Origin: Ophiobolus disseminans
Taxonomy: Eukaryota; Ascomycota; Dothideomycetes; Pleosporales; Phaeosphaeriaceae
Assembly: GCA_010093685.1 (NCBI GenBank)
Contig: MU006237.1
Coordinates: 372,001-436,000, forward strand
Length of the DNA stretch: 64,000 nt
Direction: 5' to 3'
The notes under the pieces: generated by a model
Told to the model about the DNA's origin: nothing
The model's input: the letters and a program-made list of their open reading frames with translations, nothing else
The model's database searches: none
Made by a program: the position numbers and the translations under genes
Shown: one piece after another, positions 22,087-32,956 of the stretch
How positions within the stretch are numbered: the first letter of the stretch is position 1
Layout of the letters: each line of letters starts with the position of its first letter

Positions 22087-22293
22087 ATTTCCAGAACAAT
22101 TCACAAGCTCTGACGTCACCCCGGGGCTGTGAGGAATCGGGTTCGAGCACGTGCAAAATAACCGCTAAGGCGAACAGCCCCACTAGGTGCGTGTAGATTC
22201 CTTCCAAGGTCCGCTTGCTATAAGATCCTTTCCTCACGACCCTAACTGAGCTCAACTCCTTCGCCAGGCTCAATTACACCCGCAACATAGAGA

Positions 22294-23241
22294 ATGGCGC
22301 ACCTTCTAAGCCTACCACGAAAACTCCGTGATATGATCTACGAATACCTTCAGCACGACCCCACCTTCGGATGGCGTTTTCGCTCCACTTGTACCAAGCA
22401 GCATGCGTTCACCTCGACACAAGTCAGCAATTACCCGCCTACGAACCTACTGTCCACGTGTCGGCAAGTATACAACGAGTCTCTCGGATCTTATAGCACC
22501 AAGACACTGTCAGCAACCTTGCCATGGCCTGGTTTGTCATTGAAAGGTTGGGATTACGACAGACCAAGCGACGTCACAGACTAGCATTCCTTGTTCAAAA
22601 ATATAGAACACGCCACACTAGTCGCCTATGCTCAAGCACCAAATAAAAATTGGGAAGCATGGACGCTTGTGCTACAAAAGCTACGAACCATGTGCCCTTC
22701 ACTGGCTTGTATTCAACTCGCTATGCGCACTGGTTCCACCATTACTGACCACTACAACCTCATCGCCACATTGAAAAACACTGGAACAATCAACCCTGGC
22801 GCAGAACTACTCCCAGCGCATCCACTTACCCTCACCGGACTTTCCCTGATCCAGGTTGGTCAAGGCTCGAGCGTTGAAGAAGTGACCTGGCCCGCAGGCA
22901 TCGCATGTTGCTCATTTGGACGCCCTCAAGCGACTCTTACTCTTGAATGTCAGTGGCTCGGAGTATATACCTATGGCTCTTCTGAAGTAATCGAGCGAAA
23001 GCGCCGGTGGTGGACGAAATCGAACGTGCTGGCCAGCTTTAGGGCATGAGGGTACACGCCAATGGCAATTACGTCTTTGCCTCCCCATGAGAGGGATGTC
23101 ATTGCGCAACTACTGCTCGAGGTTCAGGACTGGAAGGACAAGCGAGGGGACGACGCGAAAGTGTGGAATGGTTTGCAATTTGATGCGGATAACGTCAAAT
23201 TGCAGCTGAAGTCTGGGGTCGAAGAAAGGCTTGCTGAGTAG
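22294..23241 (+). pseudogene. F-box-like family member R4, one frame with two stops
   Basis: ATG 22294 to TAG 23239-23241 is one 316-codon frame. It is broken only by TAG at 22582-22584 and TGA at 23047-23049. It contains LLSLPRKLRDMIYEYLQHD, a degenerate second block, CPSLACIQLAMRTGS, TGLSLIQVGQGSSV, WLGVYTYGSSEV and the tail LLLEVQDWKDKRGDD. No frameshift is needed to read it through. The two stops could each come from a glutamine or arginine codon by one C-to-T change. Confidence 0.65.
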
Positions 23242-23633
23242 ATTTACCGACGCGGCTTGGAAGATGGCGTTCTCTGAACAGAATTTATGGTATGCGCAAG
23301 AGCTAAGAGACAGCCTGGAAGGTAGCCGTGGTTGCCTACATGATATATTGGATTAATCTCGTCATGTTGCTAGTGCACGGTTGAAACCACTCTCTCAAGA
23401 TCATTGTGTTATAAAAACCTTTTAAAGGGCACGTAGTAGTAGGCATTTCAACAATTCAGTTTGGGTCCGAAAAAGGAACTGTCTCTTTGTGTTTACGTCA
23501 TTAGTCAAGGTTGTTTCTCGCTTAATCTTAGTGTCGGATTCAGCCTGGAGCTCTTACATCTCACACTACAACGAACATCGTCCACCCGTCCCAACTTTAA
23601 CTCCAACTATCGAGCGTTTGGCTATCCATCATC

Positions 23634-24527
23634 ATGGCACTACCTTCAACGCACATTCTCAGCCTGCCACGAGAGCTCCGCGACCGAATCTTCGAGTATA
23701 TCCGGCATGCTGTCACACACAGCTGGACACGGGAATCCAGCGACACTAAACACCTCATGAACTTCACAATCACCGTGCAAAACGCGCCCCGCCTCAACGC
23801 TATCCTTGTTTGCTCTCGCTTCCACGAAGAACTCGTCGAGTCGACGAAGTCGCAAGGTCTATCCGTGACAATGGCATTCACAGGGCACTTGTACGGTCCC
23901 GACGACAAAGCGTCCTCGCCCGCAACCCACTGCAAGCTAGACGCAATCTTCACACACGCGACAAAGGTACACCTCCTACTCCACGAAATCCCTCTCTACA
24001 CAGCCCTGGTCGACACGGTAAACGAACTCAATTCCAAACTTCCCCACAAACTGACCACATTCATCATCGCCAAGAAGAATTTCGCGGGCTACCTGACGAA
24101 TGACTACGTCCCGAAAGCAGAGACTGTCTATCCCGCAAACGACAGGCCGCTGTATGATGGCCTTCTCCCACTCCTGGGCCCTATTCGCGGTCTGCAATTT
24201 TCGCGTATTTTCTCTTTCATGCGGTTGGATAGCAATGGTGCGCCCAAGGACTGGACATCGGTATGGAGCGAGGAGAGAAATGGATTGGCCAAGATGACGC
24301 ACCGTGTTGATCGGTATGAGTTCCACGTCTACGCAGGGCCGGGTCGAGCAGAGCCTGTGGAAACACAAGACGTAGAGCTTATCTGGCCGCCGGATGGATG
24401 GGGAACGCAGATGGACGATGCATTGCAGGCGGAAGATGCTGGTGAGGTGGAGTATTATGTGCCGAGGATTTGGGGCTGGGAAGAGATGCAGAAGGAGCGG
24501 ATTCCGGCGTTTGTTGGGGCTGCTTAA
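23634..24527 (+). CDS. F-box-like family member R5, intact
   Basis: A 297-residue open member, the only undamaged copy in the right-hand array. The start at 23634 is ten residues before LSLPRELRDRIFEYIRHAV. The second block is VQNAPRLNAILVCSRFHEEL. The central part differs from the left-array copies, and the RGEGY signature is replaced by KMTHRVDRYEFHVYAG. The C-terminus is acidic and aromatic (YYVPRIWGWEEMQKERIP). No membrane or signal segment is visible. The function is unknown; the sequence suggests a soluble protein with an F-box-like start. Confidence 0.6.
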   Translation: MALPSTHILSLPRELRDRIFEYIRHAVTHSWTRESSDTKHLMNFTITVQNAPRLNAILVCSRFHEELVESTKSQGLSVTMAFTGHLYGPDDKASSPATHCKLDAIFTHATKVHLLLHEIPLYTALVDTVNELNSKLPHKLTTFIIAKKNFAGYLTNDYVPKAETVYPANDRPLYDGLLPLLGPIRGLQFSRIFSFMRLDSNGAPKDWTSVWSEERNGLAKMTHRVDRYEFHVYAGPGRAEPVETQDVELIWPPDGWGTQMDDALQAEDAGEVEYYVPRIWGWEEMQKERIPAFVGAA

Positions 24528-25193
24528 GTGGAGAATGAGAAATAAAGGCAGTCGACGCTGCGGAATTTTTTTCGAAGGACGGCAAGGAGAAGCTGCCACA
24601 CTTTATAACAATTGGAATGTGAAATCTGACTTCACTTATGCGTCACGTAAATGGTACATAAGCAACGTTCAAAAAATGATGCGGGATCCTAATAATGGCC
24701 TAGAAGTCCTCAACATTCATAAGTCGACTTGTTCGTCTTTGAAATACGTGCAAATGAGGATTACGTTCAAATCGGATGATTTGGCAATCTCGATCGCAAC
24801 AAATGCTTATGTTGCTGCCAAGAATCGCGGGTCTTAGAGGTAGATGTACATCTGTCTCAAACCTTCGCGCGCAACAACTAATGAACTGCAATATGGTTGC
24901 GTTGTGGGTGCAGCTGCTGTATAACGTCAGCGCTGGGTACTTTGGCTCTAGTAATAATTCCTTATCGGCAAGGCGCCTGATGTGAATAGCGTAAGTGGTA
25001 TCACTCACTCACTCGTAGATCCCCCTGGGCGCGGTACCTATAGTCTTCTGTTTGTTGCCAAGACTTGTGGGTTTTCTACACATAGGTATAATAGTCTCGT
25101 GACTTCAGCCTTTAAACTTGGATCGTCTACCTCACTTCTGCTCAATCACCTCATTGACTTCGACAGGCCCTCTAAACTTCAACTTGCTTGGAG
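24528..25193. other. Spacer between R5 and R6
   Basis: No gene is recognisable in these 0.67 kb. The stretch 25001-25034 resembles the right arm of the inverted repeat at 21910-22086, and GCGTAAGTG just upstream at 24989 resembles the other arm. It may therefore be a degraded copy of that element. Confidence 0.4.
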
Positions 25194-26143
25194 ATGGCAT
25201 AATCATAAGCTATTTTCCTTGGACTACAGCGTGAGCTGCGCAATGTCATCTTTGGCTACCTGACGCGCACCAAAGCAGTCGAATGGGAAATCAAAGTCGG
25301 AGCCTACCGCGGGATGGGATATCACGGCACGATCCTGGCCATGAACCTACCCATCGTGAGCGTTCTACTTGTCAACTCTCAGATACATGCCGAGTATCTT
25401 GAATCGGAGTGCTTTCGAGGGACTTACGCCGAGGTAGACGGCACGATCGGTGTGAGGCTAAGCGCTCCAAGTACCATCACACCAGAGGCCGCAACCAAAG
25501 CACAAGGCATCGTGGCACGCGTTCGCACCTTAACCCTATTATCGACCATGTGTACGACCCAGGCAGCTCTCGGCAAGTAAAAACAACCCTCTGGAGGCAG
25601 GTGAAGCCAATTGTTGCTGCGATAACATCTCAAACGCCACATTTGTCACTGCTTAGGCTTGCAGTCCAATATCATGGCGCAATGGGCGGAGAGTACTTCA
25701 GACATCTCGAACTCCTTAACAGAAATCCATCAAATCGGACAGAGAGTAGAAATAAGCTCTTGACACCTCCGCCGACGTTCCTAGCTGGCCTACCTCTCGC
25801 TCAGCAGGCCGAAGGCTACAGAGTCGAAGACTTCGACAAAAACAAAGTCAGAAAGACGAATCGTCACTCTCTATGCGTTCACAGCACGATTCCCGGTCGA
25901 GACTGGGTTGTGCTCCACAATACTGTGAAAGTTGGAGTATATCTGTACGGAAGCGGGAAGATTGGCCAGCACTACTGGGAAATGCAGGAAGTCATCGACA
26001 AGTGGACTCTTGGTCACAAAGAGAACTACGTCGAAATGTGCGAGCCACAGTCAGGCGAAGAGAGAGCGATGCTGCGAAACCTTCCGTACGAAATGAAGGA
26101 CTGGAGAGACAAGCGTGGTGATGAGGTTATTACATCGGGATGA
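25194..26143 (+). pseudogene. F-box-like family member R6, early stops and frameshift
   Basis: An ATG at 25194 is followed in frame by TAA at 25200-25202 and 25206-25208. The family motif follows (FLGLQRELRNVIFGYLTRT), then NLPIVSVLLVNSQIHAEYLE, ending at 25580. The remaining body lies in a shifted frame to 26143. It carries PHLSLLRLAVQYHGAMGGEY, GLPLAQQAEGYRVED, TVKVGVYLYGSGKIG and LPYEMKDWRDKRGDE. The GTAAAA at the shift would leave an intron of only about 25 nt, too short to splice. Its tail is closest to L3. Confidence 0.6.
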
Positions 26144-26610
26144 TGACGCCGAGAATGTGCCTTGAGCATGAACAGAACGAGGAAAGGGAAAAGAACTTTG
26201 CGAGCTAGACGGTAACCATGCGCTGCCCGTTGAGGATGTGCACAGGTGCTGTGGAGGACGCGCTGAGCGATTTCGGCTAGGGTACGGTTTTGCACTTTCG
26301 TGCTCGGCTTTCGCGTCGCAACATGGCGTCCAATCAGACCTCAGATGACCCGCCGCGGTGACGCCGCCACCAGAGCTGCGCCCCTGTGCAATTTTGCACT
26401 CTGCATCCCTCTTGCACATCTCTCATAAGCCAGGTAGACCCCAAAATGCACGATGTTATAATCAACCCGTCTCTCATGCCATCTCTTATCTTTGAGTGCG
26501 ATTAAGTTGTTTCAAGCTTTGTTGACGAAAACCGAACACGTAGCGCAATCGCTTCGGGTCTCGCGTACGACATTGTGCAATCTGCACCTTCCTTGATAAG
26601 TCGAGGCGTG
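26144..26610. other. Spacer between the right array and the Clr5 gene
   Basis: This should contain the 5' region of the Clr5-ankyrin gene. I see no coding potential, repeat or RNA gene that can be supported. Confidence 0.35.
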
Positions 26611-29226
26611 ATGACTAAAGACTGGGAGGCCGTTCAAGACGAGATTCGAGAGCTCTCATTTAACCAGAAGAAATGTCTCGAAGATGTCAAAGAGCTCATG
26701 GAGCGCAAGTATAAGTTCAGGGCTTCGTAAGTTTGCACTCCAAATGTACGGCTTCTAGCTCATCCGATATCAGTACACGGGCTTATCGCATGAAGCTGAA
26801 AGAATGGGGCTTTATGAGACACAAGCCTCGTAGGACGGCAGCGGAACGTAATGCCAGCAGAGAATCGAGCCACATCGCACCGGTCGATAATGGCGATCGG
26901 GAAGAGAGAGATTCCAGTGCGACGATCGAACCTACTCCGGCAGTGGTTCACGAGAAGCAGGGCGGATGGAAAATCGTACCTGAATCCGAACTGGCAGAGG
27001 CTGAGCCTACCTTCATGGGCTTATTGCACCAATCGACTTCGTAAGTATGACACCCAAGGGTGTCGATGCTGTACCGGCTCAACGACAGAACTTTCAGTTG
27101 CTAATGTTTGATACAGCCTCGAACCAACCCTCGACCCTTGGGCTCAAGCCGGCACACGAGCAACTGAAATTGTCATGGATATGCTCGGTGCCATGCTAGA
27201 TAACGATACTTCAAGACTCGAAAGCCTCATTGTCGAAAACCCAAATCACGTCAACGATCCTATCGGCATGCCTTTCGAAACTCCCAATAGTCGCTTCTTC
27301 GCCCACCCTGTGATGAACCACATGGTTGTTTTGCAGCATCCTGATCAAACACTACTCGATATTGCTTGCGGAATGCCATGTGGGCCGAACATATGGATTT
27401 TACTGTCGCACGGCGCGAAGGGCTCGCGGCACCCGTATGGTACTGACCTTGCGCTGCACAACGCGATTAAGAATGGCCGACCATATACCGTCCAGGCCAT
27501 GCTCGTGCCTGGTCGGTCTAGCGTAAATGGTGTACCGGGAATCGCTTGGAAGCCACTACTTCAAGCGGCATTTTGGAACCATCCTGAAGTTGTACGCATC
27601 CTTCTACGCAAGGGCGCGAATTTGGAAGACGCCGGTCCGTCTCCGACCTGTGCCGGTACACACACTGCGTTACAGTTGTGCCTGAATCGTCGTGCGGATG
27701 ACTACGTCAAAGAGAACGTGCGCGACAAATGTAATCAGGTCCTTCGAATGCTGCTCGAAGCTGGAGCAAATGTTCACGTGGCACCCGTTACTGGCTCGAC
27801 GCTGTCTCCGTTTGAATTGTTTACAAAACCGTGGCAAACAACACCATATTGGGCTACTAAGCTGTCAGTCACCGAGCTTGATTGTCTTCGGATGTTCGTC
27901 AACGGAGGAGCCAACCTGCAAGTACTATTCGATGGCTACCCTTGCACGTCCACAAGACGCACGACCTTCGAGCATCAAGTTCTGTGGCACTCGACGCCGG
28001 CCGTCGCACGACTAGTAGTCGACAGTTTCTCTGTGAATCCACAGCTCAACGACTCAAGCATTCTCCACGAAATCCTTGGCACTTGTCCCGATGCGAAACG
28101 GCATCCTGCAGAGACTTTACGCGACATACAAGTGCTGCTTCACAAAGGTGCTGACCCAAACCACCCAGATATGAACGGTATTACTCCTTTGAGGAAGTGC
28201 ACAGAACAGTGTCCTGCTGTGGATTTCGTCGCTCGGTTGCAGATGCTACTCAATGGCGGGGCCGATCCAGAAGCTGGGGATCGTGATGGTGTTCAGCCAT
28301 TTATACTCGCTGCTCGCACTATCGAAGAGCCACTGCTATCTGAGGCCATGCAGGCAATGGTCGGCAAGATGCGTGGGAACTATACAAGGACTGTCGATAA
28401 TGTCTCTCGAACATGGAACGCCAAGCACTTCCCAATCAGCGAAACCCAGACCTATGAGCAAGTAATGTCTTGCAGTCGTAGCACCGGCGACTTCAGGCTC
28501 GAGCTGCAAGATATGGTGCCGGCGGATGTTCGCGAGACTTTCCAACGAGCTTACTTTTCCGTCATTAGCAAGAACTTTCTCGACACCATGGCACGAACGG
28601 CTAAAGCCAGAATGCTGACACCACGAGACAAGGACGAGATTGTTTGGATCGTTTTGATGCGCAAGGGCATTGATCTACCAGAGTACAAGTTTGATCAGGA
28701 ACTTGTGATCGCATTGATGGATCCACAGCCATTACCAAGCACGCAAGTCGATACCAGCACTATTGTACCCACGGCTGAGATCACCGACAACGACACGATG
28801 ATGAACGACGCCGCTCCCGAATCCAATCCACCGCCCACTACCAAAAGTCCCGCCCCATCATCACCTCCCCGCACAGCATGGCAATTCAACCCCAACAACA
28901 CCACCACGCCCTCACCCCCACGAACACCCAAGGAACTAAACATCGACGAGCTCTTCCCCTCAACCACCCAGATCCGCTGGATGCATCCCGACCGGGCCGA
29001 GCGACCCGGAGATTTCGAGAAAGCGTGCATATCAGTCTTGATGTACAAGTGCGGCACATGCGACGACGATGTACCGTTGACGAAGAGTGAGCAGGAGAAG
29101 CATGGCGTCGAACATGCGCATACTAGTACGTGTGGGGAGGAGGAGTGTGAAAGGAGGTTTTGTGTGGCGAGGAGGAAGAGGAATGGGGTGGGGTGTCAGG
29201 ATCATTTGTTTGGTGGTGAGATGTGA
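26611..29226 (+). CDS. Clr5-domain protein with ankyrin-like repeats
   Basis: Three exons, 26611-26726, 26774-27040 and 27117-29226, have clean gtaagt donors and CAG acceptors. They give 830 residues. The first join rebuilds a Clr5 domain: WEAVQDEIRELSFNQKKCLE, ELMERKYKFRASTRAYRMKL, KEWGF. Clr5 was named for a fission-yeast silencing factor and is common at the N-terminus of fungal ankyrin or NLR-like proteins. The central part (about residues 200-520) has ankyrin-type units such as PLLQAAFWNHPEVVRILLRK, RMLLEAGANVH and VLLHKGADPNHPDMNGITPL. A Pro/Thr/Ser-rich linker precedes a C-terminal Cys-rich block (YKCGTCDDDV, CGEEECERRFC) that may bind zinc. A DNA- or chromatin-linked role is inferred only. 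Confidence 0.8.
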
Positions 29227-30055
29227 AGGGAGTGCTTGCCCAGGTGATATGGCATTAGATGTTTATCATGCGCTTGGTGAATGAGAGTAGGATTCGTGCA
29301 ATTAAGTATTAGCCATGTGTTGGCAGAACGTCGTATTCATACCACCACTTCGGAGCGACGCTCTACGTCGCGAGGCGAAAGCAAAGTAAGTCGATTACCC
29401 TTTGCGCCTACCGTTGCGCTAACCTTATTAGCATCAAACAGCCATCCATAACACCCCGCCAAGCCAAACCTCAAGAAACTGTATCGTCGCCTAGAAGTTC
29501 GACCAAACCACACGTATGTATACCCAATAATCGCGCCATTCTTTCGGAAAAGTCTTGAAGGTGGCAAATGTGGTGGCCGAGTCGGCTATTGGGTTCCTTA
29601 TGATTGACTTTTTGTTGTTGAGATGGATGTTCGGGGGCGTGGGTTCGATGCTGGGGCTGGATGGATTGTTTCTGTTGCGATTTTTAGGGGAGGGTATGCG
29701 GATGCTGATGGAGTCATAACATCTCGCAGCTTTATAAATCTTGAAATGTTTGCTGTAAAGAGGGATTAGCATTTCGGGCCGTTCGAACCTGGATAGAAGA
29801 AGAATGCTTATGGTGGTAAAGAAACGAGTGAGAGAGGGCAGTATTCGATATGATATGAGCTGCAAAGCTTAGACATAGAACTCTTGTGGTGGGGAAGGGC
29901 TTGGGGGATGCATTAGGTGCAGGAGAGATAGGGAAGTAAAAAAATGCTCTAGGCAAAGTAACTTAGTGGTATATGATTAATATTTATTTGCGACGTTGGG
30001 AATCACTATGGCTAGATTAACCGCACGACTCCAGACAAAGAAACGGAGTTCACGC
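29227..30055. other. Convergent intergenic region
   Basis: This lies between the 3' ends of the Clr5-ankyrin gene (plus) and the acidic-protein gene (minus). Only short frames without motifs are present. No element is supported. Confidence 0.35.
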
Positions 30056-31357
30056 TTAATCATAATCATCGGCATCGTCGCCGTCATCGTCGCCATCATC
30101 TCCGCCCTCATTCTCATCGTCTACGATCTCTTCATCTCCGCTAACGTAAGGGACGTCGCTGCTATCCTCCTCCGATGAGTCCTTGTCGTCATTAGATGAC
30201 TCCTCAATTTCTTCGGCAAGGGCTGGCGCATCCTCTTCGTCGGAATCTTCTTCGAGATCGTCGGAGCTTTTTGAACTAGATCGATCGTCGTCTTCTTCGT
30301 CTTCGAGACTATTCAATAGTTCTGCGCTGTTGGTTTCTGCCTCTTCTTCGTCCTCGGATCCTAGCACTTCCTCATCACTATTTTCTTCTATTTCATCATC
30401 ACTACTTAACTGTTCATTACCGTACTCAGGATGCTCCAGCGCATACGGATCCACTTGCTCGCCTTCCACGTCCTCATCATCCTCATCACTACCTGACACT
30501 TGCTCATCACCCTCGCTTGATCCTTCTTCTACTGCTCCATAATCACCAACATCCCGTGCTCCGATAGCCCGGCAGAAGTCTTCACAACCATACTGATCCG
30601 TAGCATGACCACAAGGCGCCATGTGTCTTCCTTGTGGATCCACCACAAATACTCGATCTTCGTCGTCATCATCGTCCGCGTTGTCATAGCTCGGCATGCC
30701 TGCATTTGCATCGTGGTGGTCCGATACCATACCCTGCTCGGCGCAGTGCCAGCCTGTGCGATGGGCAGGTAAAGATCCATCTAATCGTACTTCGCCATCC
30801 AATCCTGGTGCGAGGTCGACCGCGCAGTTTTTCGCTTTTTGTGCGTGCTTTGAGCTGCTGCTTAGGAAGATCTGATAGCCATGGCGAGCGTCATCGTTGA
30901 CATCGCCATCTTCCTCAAGCTCGTTGTACTGTTCACCTTCTGCTTCGTCATCATCCTCAAACTCCCCCGTCGTGTCGTCCTCGTCATCATCTTCCGCATC
31001 ACTGCCACCAGCCATGTCTCGCATGAGCGTTCCTCGAGACGAGTAAGAGCCCATTGCACCAGGCAAGTACTTCTGGTCTATTTTCTCCCTAACTTTATCT
31101 GTCGCATCGACCGGATACGGGTGGAGCTCTTGATGGAGCTCTCGCTGATCCGCATTCGCATTGTATGTCAGTTCGCGCAATGCAGAATCTGGGATGCGCT
31201 GCCCGTACGCGACACCATTTCCGAGGCCAGAATAGCGGGTGTGGCCTGGGTTTCTAGCGTCGTGTTCGGTTGCGCTGAGGTCGACGAGACGTGGCGCGCT
31301 TGAGTATTCATTTGGAAAGATCTCGCTTGGGCCACCGAACTGAGTTCTTCGTGGCAT
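30056..31357 (-). CDS. Acidic low-complexity protein of unknown function
   Basis: A single 433-codon frame with an ATG at 31357. The first 110 residues are of mixed composition (for example RIPDSALRELTYNANADQRE and VREKIDQKYLPGAM). The rest is dominated by Asp, Glu and Ser runs and ends in a D/G-rich tail. A short Cys/His patch (MAPCGHATDQYGCEDFC, about residues 251-267) breaks the acidic part. No signal peptide or membrane helix is seen. Such tails occur in nuclear or chaperone-like proteins, but no family is recognised. The frame is probably real because the N-terminal part is non-repetitive and open. Confidence 0.55.
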   Translation of the reverse strand: MPRRTQFGGPSEIFPNEYSSAPRLVDLSATEHDARNPGHTRYSGLGNGVAYGQRIPDSALRELTYNANADQRELHQELHPYPVDATDKVREKIDQKYLPGAMGSYSSRGTLMRDMAGGSDAEDDDEDDTTGEFEDDDEAEGEQYNELEEDGDVNDDARHGYQIFLSSSSKHAQKAKNCAVDLAPGLDGEVRLDGSLPAHRTGWHCAEQGMVSDHHDANAGMPSYDNADDDDDEDRVFVVDPQGRHMAPCGHATDQYGCEDFCRAIGARDVGDYGAVEEGSSEGDEQVSGSDEDDEDVEGEQVDPYALEHPEYGNEQLSSDDEIEENSDEEVLGSEDEEEAETNSAELLNSLEDEEDDDRSSSKSSDDLEEDSDEEDAPALAEEIEESSNDDKDSSEEDSSDVPYVSGDEEIVDDENEGGDDGDDDGDDADDYD

Positions 31358-31569
31358 TTTGGCTTGAGAAAATGACTTGTTCCAGAAGTGGGGCTCAAAA
31401 CAACTGATTTGAGTAGTTGTGGAGAAGCTTCAAAGGTTGAGCTCAGCCTTGTCGCAGCTGCCTAAGTGGCGTTTTGGGCCACCTATTCTGTGCATGTGAC
31501 AACTTAACTAGCCAACCACCTCTTTCCCCCATTAAACGCCTCATCATTGCTCAGCTATCCACATTCAGT

Positions 31570-31746
31570 ATGTTTGCGAGTGCACCAAGTGCAGGTAGTA
31601 GTTCACCAAGCCATAGGAGTGTTAGCTCGCGCATTGAGGCCACCAAGTCACAGCTAAAGAGGGCAGTTCGGCACCAGGGTCTTGCTCGCAAAACATTGCA
31701 AGAATTGATTCATACCATACGAAGCAACACCTCGGACCAAAATTAA
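31570..31746 (+). CDS. Possible small basic protein
   Basis: A 58-codon frame from ATG 31570 with a Ser-rich start and a basic helix (ATKSQLKRAVRHQGLARKTL). It lies about 210 bp from the divergent acidic-protein gene. No domain is recognisable. It may be chance. Confidence 0.25.
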   Translation: MFASAPSAGSSSPSHRSVSSRIEATKSQLKRAVRHQGLARKTLQELIHTIRSNTSDQN

Positions 31747-31843
31747 TGTTGAGAATGCGAACTGAAGATATCAACTAGCATTCACCTTATAGTATAGATA
31801 TTCTCAACTAGAGAGCCATTGCAACGCACCGTAGTCTGGGCTA

Positions 31844-32956
31844 TTAATTTGTAGGCGTATCAAACCTTTGTGCGAAGAAATGTTCAAGATCCTGCAGTTT
31901 CGCAACGTCGCCCGACAGTCCACATGCCTCGACAGCTCTCTTCTTCAACTCCTGCGCCGTCTCAGCTTCAGTTTTGTCGCCGAAATACCTTCCACCAGAC
32001 TGCTGACAAAAGCCAAACATGAGCTTCACGGTCTCAAGAGCACGCACGCCGTACACCTCTAAGTCTTGCCACTTCACCACTTCTTCGAATCGCGCTTTCT
32101 TTCCCGTGGCTATGATAGTCAGCAAATACAGCAGAAACGTTCATCGAGTCATACCTTGTTCAAACGATGCCACAACCTTGTCAAACGACTTGATGTCGCT
32201 CACAGCTTGCACGAGCCTCCCATCCCATTTCTCAGGCTCCAAGAAAACGCCATGTACGATATCGCCAAAGTCATCTCCAATCGAGATGAAAGGGACATCC
32301 TCGCTACCACCCCACTTCGGCACACGCAGCACAAGCGCACCGTCTTCAGCCGGAATGTAAGGAAATCCACCGAAGACCGGAGCCATATCGCGACTAAGGA
32401 AGTTCTCAAAGTACCAGCCAGCACCGACGATGATGACGGCTTTGAACGCGTTGGTCGATTTGGCGTATTCTCCGATCGCGTTCTTGTCTAAGCATTCGGT
32501 TAGCGCCCATCTTCGTGCAACAGTGGCATGATATATACCATCAAAAGCCTTGTTCGCAACCTCTCCTCCCGTAATCTCCTTCGCGCTGTTGAAGCCGCTG
32601 TACATCAGTACTTCCACACCGGCTTCAATTGCTGCATCAACAATGATCTTGCCGAGATCGATCTCGGTGCGCGTTTCGTCCGGGGTTTCGAAGACCGCGT
32701 CGTCGCTGTTTGTGTTGACGAATGCGCCCCATGATCCACGGAATGCTGCGACCATGGACGCTTTGTTCCAGCCATCCGCTTCCACGAGCTCCGTGTGGGG
32801 TACTTGTTTGAGAAGAATTTTGGATGCGGATGATGAGGTGTGGCGGGTGGTGGCACGAAGAGCAAATGGTGTGGTGTTGTTGCGAGAGAGGGACCGCAGG
32901 ACTGAGGAGCCTTGAGCGCCGGTTGCGCCAAAGACAGTGATGAGTTTCTGAGGCAT
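31844..32956 (-). CDS. NmrA-like NAD(P)-binding protein
   Basis: Two exons, 32155-32956 and 31844-32109 (donor gtatga, acceptor atag), give 355 residues. The start at 32956 directly precedes a Rossmann motif, KLITVFGATGAQGSSVLRSL, the G-x-x-G-x-x-G pattern of the atypical SDR/NmrA family. Further family features are ELVEADGWNKASMVAAFRGS, GVEVLMYSGFNSAKEITGG and AVIIVGAGWYFENFLS. The catalytic YxxxK of classical SDRs is absent, as expected for NmrA proteins. These often bind NAD(P) as redox sensors or act on small substrates. NmrA itself represses nitrogen regulators, but this divergent member cannot be assigned that role. Confidence 0.85.

Noticed and set aside
22130..22150. GGTTCGA word suggesting a tRNA B-box
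   Set aside because: The following bases do not fit the B-box and no A-box or acceptor stem could be paired around it. No tRNA could be supported anywhere in the window.
30183..30542. Plus-strand poly-Ser frame
   Set aside because: It is the reverse of the Asp/Glu/Ser-coding tract of the acidic protein.
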